From assembly GCA_021205715.1 (NCBI GenBank), contig JAJPXA010000014.1:548-8886 (forward strand): 8,339 nt of DNA, written 5' to 3'. The number at the start of each line of letters is the position of its first letter. Position 1 is the first letter of the stretch. The DNA is from Bacillota bacterium (GTDB lineage Bacteria; Bacillota; Clostridia; UBA1381). This document shows, one piece after another, positions 6,217-8,339 of the stretch. The notes under the pieces were generated by a model. The model was not told where the DNA came from, did no database searches, and saw nothing but the letters and a program-made list of their open reading frames with translations. The position numbers and the translations under genes were made by a program.

Positions 6217-7091
6217 TGATAGAGGTAAAAAATTTAAACTATATATATCAAAAGGGCACGGCGAATGAGCGCCGGGCGCTTTTTGACATATCGATGACGG
6301 TGCCGGACGGCAGTCTGAACGCGTTTATCGGCCATACCGGAAGCGGGAAATCAACGCTTATTCAGCATTTTAACGCGCTTCTTCGACCGGAGTCGGGCAA
6401 AATCATAATCGACGGCGAGGATATAACCGACAAGAAAACGGATTTGCGGGAAATACGCAAAAAGGTGGGGTTGGTATTTCAGTACCCCGAATATCAGCTT
6501 TTTGAGGAAACGGTCGAAAAGGATATAGCGTTCGGCCCGAAAAATCTCGGTTTAAGCGGCGGCGAGATAAAAACGCGCGTAAAGCAAGCGGCGGAGCTTA
6601 TGGGAATAAGCGAAAAAAATCTGAAAAAATCGCCGTTTGACCTTTCGGGCGGCGAAAAGCGCCGCGCGGCTATAGCCGGAGTGCTTGCTATGTTCCCGCG
6701 CGTGCTGATACTCGACGAGCCGACGGCGGGCCTTGACCCCGGGGGACGGGATAATATATTGGGCATTATAAAGCGGCTTCACTCGTCGCGTCCGGAAATG
6801 ATTATTATTTTCGTTTCGCATTCGATGGAGGATGTCGCGAAAACCGCGGAAAACATTTACGTTTTCAATAACGGCTCGCTCGCGATGGAGGGCGCGCCGA
6901 GCGAGGTGTTCTCCCGCGCGGCGGAACTTGAGGCGATGGGGCTGAATGTGCCGCAGATTACGCGGCTTGCGGAGCGGCTTCGGAGTATGGGGTATGATTT
7001 GCCGCGGGATATTTACACCGTGGAATACGCCGAAAAAGCTATAAAGAAGCTTATCATATCAAATCGGAGGAAAGGACAGAACACGGATTGA
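6216..7091 (+). CDS. ecfA2: ECF transporter ATPase subunit EcfA2
   Basis: This is the second ABC ATPase of the ECF module and the partner of EcfA1. The 291-aa protein has Walker A GHTGSGKST (residues 39-47), Q-loop Q89 in FQYPEYQLF (a typical EcfA2 sequence), signature LSGGE (143-147) followed by KRR, Walker B ending in E168, and switch histidine H202. The signature has Glu in the last position where EcfA1 has Gln. This is common in EcfA2 and reflects the asymmetric ATPase pair. The ATG overlaps the ecfA1 stop by one base and has only a weak ribosome-binding site, so coupling to ecfA1 is likely. Its own stop overlaps the ecfT start by 4 nt. Confidence 0.95.
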   Translation: MIEVKNLNYIYQKGTANERRALFDISMTVPDGSLNAFIGHTGSGKSTLIQHFNALLRPESGKIIIDGEDITDKKTDLREIRKKVGLVFQYPEYQLFEETVEKDIAFGPKNLGLSGGEIKTRVKQAAELMGISEKNLKKSPFDLSGGEKRRAAIAGVLAMFPRVLILDEPTAGLDPGGRDNILGIIKRLHSSRPEMIIIFVSHSMEDVAKTAENIYVFNNGSLAMEGAPSEVFSRAAELEAMGLNVPQITRLAERLRSMGYDLPRDIYTVEYAEKAIKKLIISNRRKGQNTD

Positions 7092-7885
7092 ACAGCATAA
7101 CGATAGGTCAGTATATCGCCGGCGGCAGTATACTGCACCGTATGGACGCGAGGATAAAAATTATACTTACAATATGCTATATAGCGCTGCTTTTTATTAT
7201 TTCGACGCCGGTTTCATACGCGCTTTTCACCGCGGGCACAATCGCGCTTGTGCTTATGAGCGGCATAAGTCCGCGTTATTTTATGCGCGCGATGAAGCCG
7301 ATGCTTTATATAATAGCGTTTACCTGCGTAATAAATCTGTTTTTCACCGGCGGCGAGCCTATTTTCGAGCTTCCGGTGTTCGGTCTGACATTACGGATTA
7401 CATACGAGGGTGCGGAGGCGGCGCTTACGGTGCTTTTGCGGCTGGCACTTTTGATAACGGGAACATCGCTTTTGACGCTTTCCACAGCGCCTTTGTCGCT
7501 TGCGGACGGGATAGAGAGCCTATTAAAGCCGTTGAGGGTTATAAAGGTGCCCGCGAGCGAGATAGCGCTTATGATGACAATCGCGATACGGTTTATACCC
7601 ACGCTTTCGGAGGAGCTGGATAAGATAAAAAGGGCGCAGGAGGCGCGGGGCGCGGATTTTTCGTCGAGGAATATTATCCGCCGCGCGAAGGCTATGGTGC
7701 CGATTATGGTGCCGCTGTTTGTTTCGGCGTTTAAGCGCGCCGATGATTTGGCGACCGCGATGGACGCGCGCTGCTACAGAGGCGGCGCGGAGCGCACAAA
7801 GCTGCATTGCGCGAGAATAACGGCACTTGATATAAAAGCCTGCGCGGTATTTGCCGCCGCAGCGGCAGTGATGGTGATTGTGTGA
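7088..7885 (+). CDS. ecfT: ECF transporter transmembrane component EcfT
   Basis: This is the membrane scaffold that couples ATP hydrolysis by EcfA1/EcfA2 to movement of a substrate-binding S component. The 265-aa length is usual. The N-terminus (IGQYIAGGSILHRMDARIK, residues 6-24) is the classic EcfT opening and supports TTG at 7088 as the start rather than the later ATG at 7142. A GGAGG-type site lies at 7066-7070, inside ecfA2. Hydrophobic segments fill about residues 25-58, 70-88 and 110-135, with another near the C-terminus. The coupling helices carry ARG (186-188) and, at the second Ala-Arg-Gly site, ARC (227-229) with cysteine instead of glycine. No S-component gene is nearby, so the module probably serves S components encoded elsewhere. 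No intrinsic terminator follows directly. Confidence 0.94.
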   Translation: MNSITIGQYIAGGSILHRMDARIKIILTICYIALLFIISTPVSYALFTAGTIALVLMSGISPRYFMRAMKPMLYIIAFTCVINLFFTGGEPIFELPVFGLTLRITYEGAEAALTVLLRLALLITGTSLLTLSTAPLSLADGIESLLKPLRVIKVPASEIALMMTIAIRFIPTLSEELDKIKRAQEARGADFSSRNIIRRAKAMVPIMVPLFVSAFKRADDLATAMDARCYRGGAERTKLHCARITALDIKACAVFAAAAAVMVIV

Positions 7886-7961
7886 GTTGACGGGGAATGT
7901 GGGTGAGTTTTTGTTTGGTGTACTAATTGACATTTGCGAATATTGCGCATTCACATAACAT

Positions 7962-8128
7962 TCTTTTTCTTGAAAAAGATTTAAAAGACTTCTTTTTCTG
8001 AGTAAGGTTTTGCAAGCAAAACCCGAAAAGTCAAAGACTTTTCGCCCTCACCGGTTTTGCTTCGCAAAACACTAATGTTCGGGTAAGAGAACCAAAAGCA
8101 CCTCTGCGACTTTGTATAACAAAGTCGC
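7962..8128. repeat. Cluster of five short palindromes with tiny loops
   Basis: Five perfect inverted repeats occur in 167 nt. TCTTTTTC/GAAAAAGA spans 7962-7979 with a 2-nt loop. GGTTTTGC/GCAAAACC spans 8006-8023 with a 2-nt loop. CGAAAAGTC/GACTTTTCG spans 8024-8044 with a 3-nt loop. GTTTTGC/GCAAAAC spans 8054-8070 with a 3-nt loop. GCGACTTTGT/ACAAAGTCGC spans 8106-8128 with a 3-nt loop. Palindromes two and three touch. None has a GC-rich stem followed by a T-run, so they are not ordinary terminators. The architecture suggests a non-coding dispersed palindromic element or a structured RNA. Family and mobility cannot be judged from one copy. Confidence 0.72.
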
Positions 8129-8272
8129 GAAGCTGCTGCCCTTTGGAAACCCCTTGTTGTGAGATGTATGTCAATGTTCTTGGTGATAGGCTCTTGTAAA
8201 CGAAAAGCCTCAGGGTCTTGGAGATACTGGCGAAAAGATTAGCATATCTTACAGACAACAGCGTTTTTTAAA

Positions 8273-8305
8273 GCCGCAAGCAATCATACCCGACGCGGCA
8301 GTCGG
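8273..8305 (+). other. Possible H-type pseudoknot
   Basis: CCGAC (8290-8294) pairs with GTCGG (8301-8305) around the loop GCGGCA (8295-8300). Upstream GCCGC (8273-8277) is complementary to GCGGC (8295-8299) within that loop, so a pseudoknot could form. Each helix has only 5 bp but is GC-rich. Whether it is transcribed is unknown. Confidence 0.3.
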
Positions 8306-8336
8306 AATATATAAAAACATCCGTTTTTATATATTC
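8305..8336. repeat. Perfect 14-bp hairpin at the right edge
   Basis: GAATATATAAAAAC (8305-8318) and GTTTTTATATATTC (8323-8336) are perfect inverse complements around the loop ATCC. The stem is AT-rich and no T-run follows on the + strand within the window. It could be an element end, a weak bidirectional terminator, or the start of a structure that continues past the edge. Confidence 0.7.
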
Positions 8337-8339
8337 TCT

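Larger units (their letters stand above)
7886..8339. other. Gene-free region downstream of ecfT
   Basis: No convincing coding sequence was found on either strand in these 454 nt. The base composition is more AT-rich than in the flanking genes. From 7886 to 7960 there is nothing distinct except a consensus-like TTGACA (7927-7932) without a good -10 box. Then come a palindrome cluster (7962-8128), a stretch with only weak 5-bp pairings such as AGGCT (8188-8192) with AGCCT (8206-8210), a possible pseudoknot (8273-8305) and a perfect hairpin (8305-8336). Confidence 0.7.

Noticed and set aside
7523..7954. Minus-strand open frame opposite ecfT and its downstream flank
   Set aside because: Most of it is antisense to ecfT, and the product is Arg/His-rich with no motif.
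7927..7956. Promoter at TTGACA 7927-7932
   Set aside because: The -35 box is a perfect consensus, but at 16-18 bp spacing there is only a poor -10 match, and no gene follows.
7962..8128. CRISPR array
   Set aside because: The repeats are inverted and differ from each other, with no constant direct repeat or regular spacers.
8031..8258. Minus-strand open frame of 75 codons over the palindrome cluster
   Set aside because: It runs through several hairpins, lacks family motifs, and reads like translated repeat DNA.

Overview
The window looks like a chromosomal segment from an uncultured, moderate-GC member of the Clostridia (Firmicutes/Bacillota). The basis is strong Shine-Dalgarno sites, sigma-A type promoters with exact 17-bp spacers, intrinsic terminators, frequent TTG starts, a Gram-positive style lipoprotein, and the gene content. 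Genus cannot be read from the sequence. All recognisable genes lie on the + strand and most are housekeeping or cell-envelope genes.

Region 1 (1-2900) holds the tail of an unidentified gene, then coaE (last step of coenzyme A synthesis), a membrane-anchored Slt-type lytic transglycosylase, a cytidylate kinase-like P-loop kinase, and uppP (undecaprenyl pyrophosphate phosphatase). The genes are co-directional and closely spaced, and no clear promoter or terminator separates them. The transglycosylase and UppP both serve peptidoglycan turnover and synthesis.

Region 2 (2901-5256) has two transcription units. A near-consensus promoter drives thrH (a HAD phosphatase/phosphotransferase of serine/threonine metabolism), which ends at an intrinsic terminator. 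A small predicted lipoprotein of unknown function follows directly. A second strong promoter with a leader of about 110 nt precedes a single-pass membrane protein with an N-terminal zinc ribbon, and that gene ends in a strong terminator.

Region 3 (5257-7885) is an ECF transporter energising module: two ATPases (ecfA1, ecfA2) and the transmembrane coupling protein ecfT. The genes overlap by 1 and 4 nt and sit behind their own extended -10 promoter. No substrate-binding S component is present, so this is probably a shared (group II) module serving vitamin or metal S components encoded elsewhere. The neighbouring ribosomal-protein and truA genes usual for Firmicutes are absent.

Region 4 (7886-8339) has no convincing gene. 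It holds an unusual cluster of five short palindromes with 2-3 nt loops and mutual complementarity, then a possible pseudoknot and a perfect 14-bp hairpin at the window edge. This is the least explained part of the window and looks like a dispersed palindromic element or structured RNA. I found no phage genes, transposase, CRISPR array, tRNA or rRNA, and no clear new multi-gene system.
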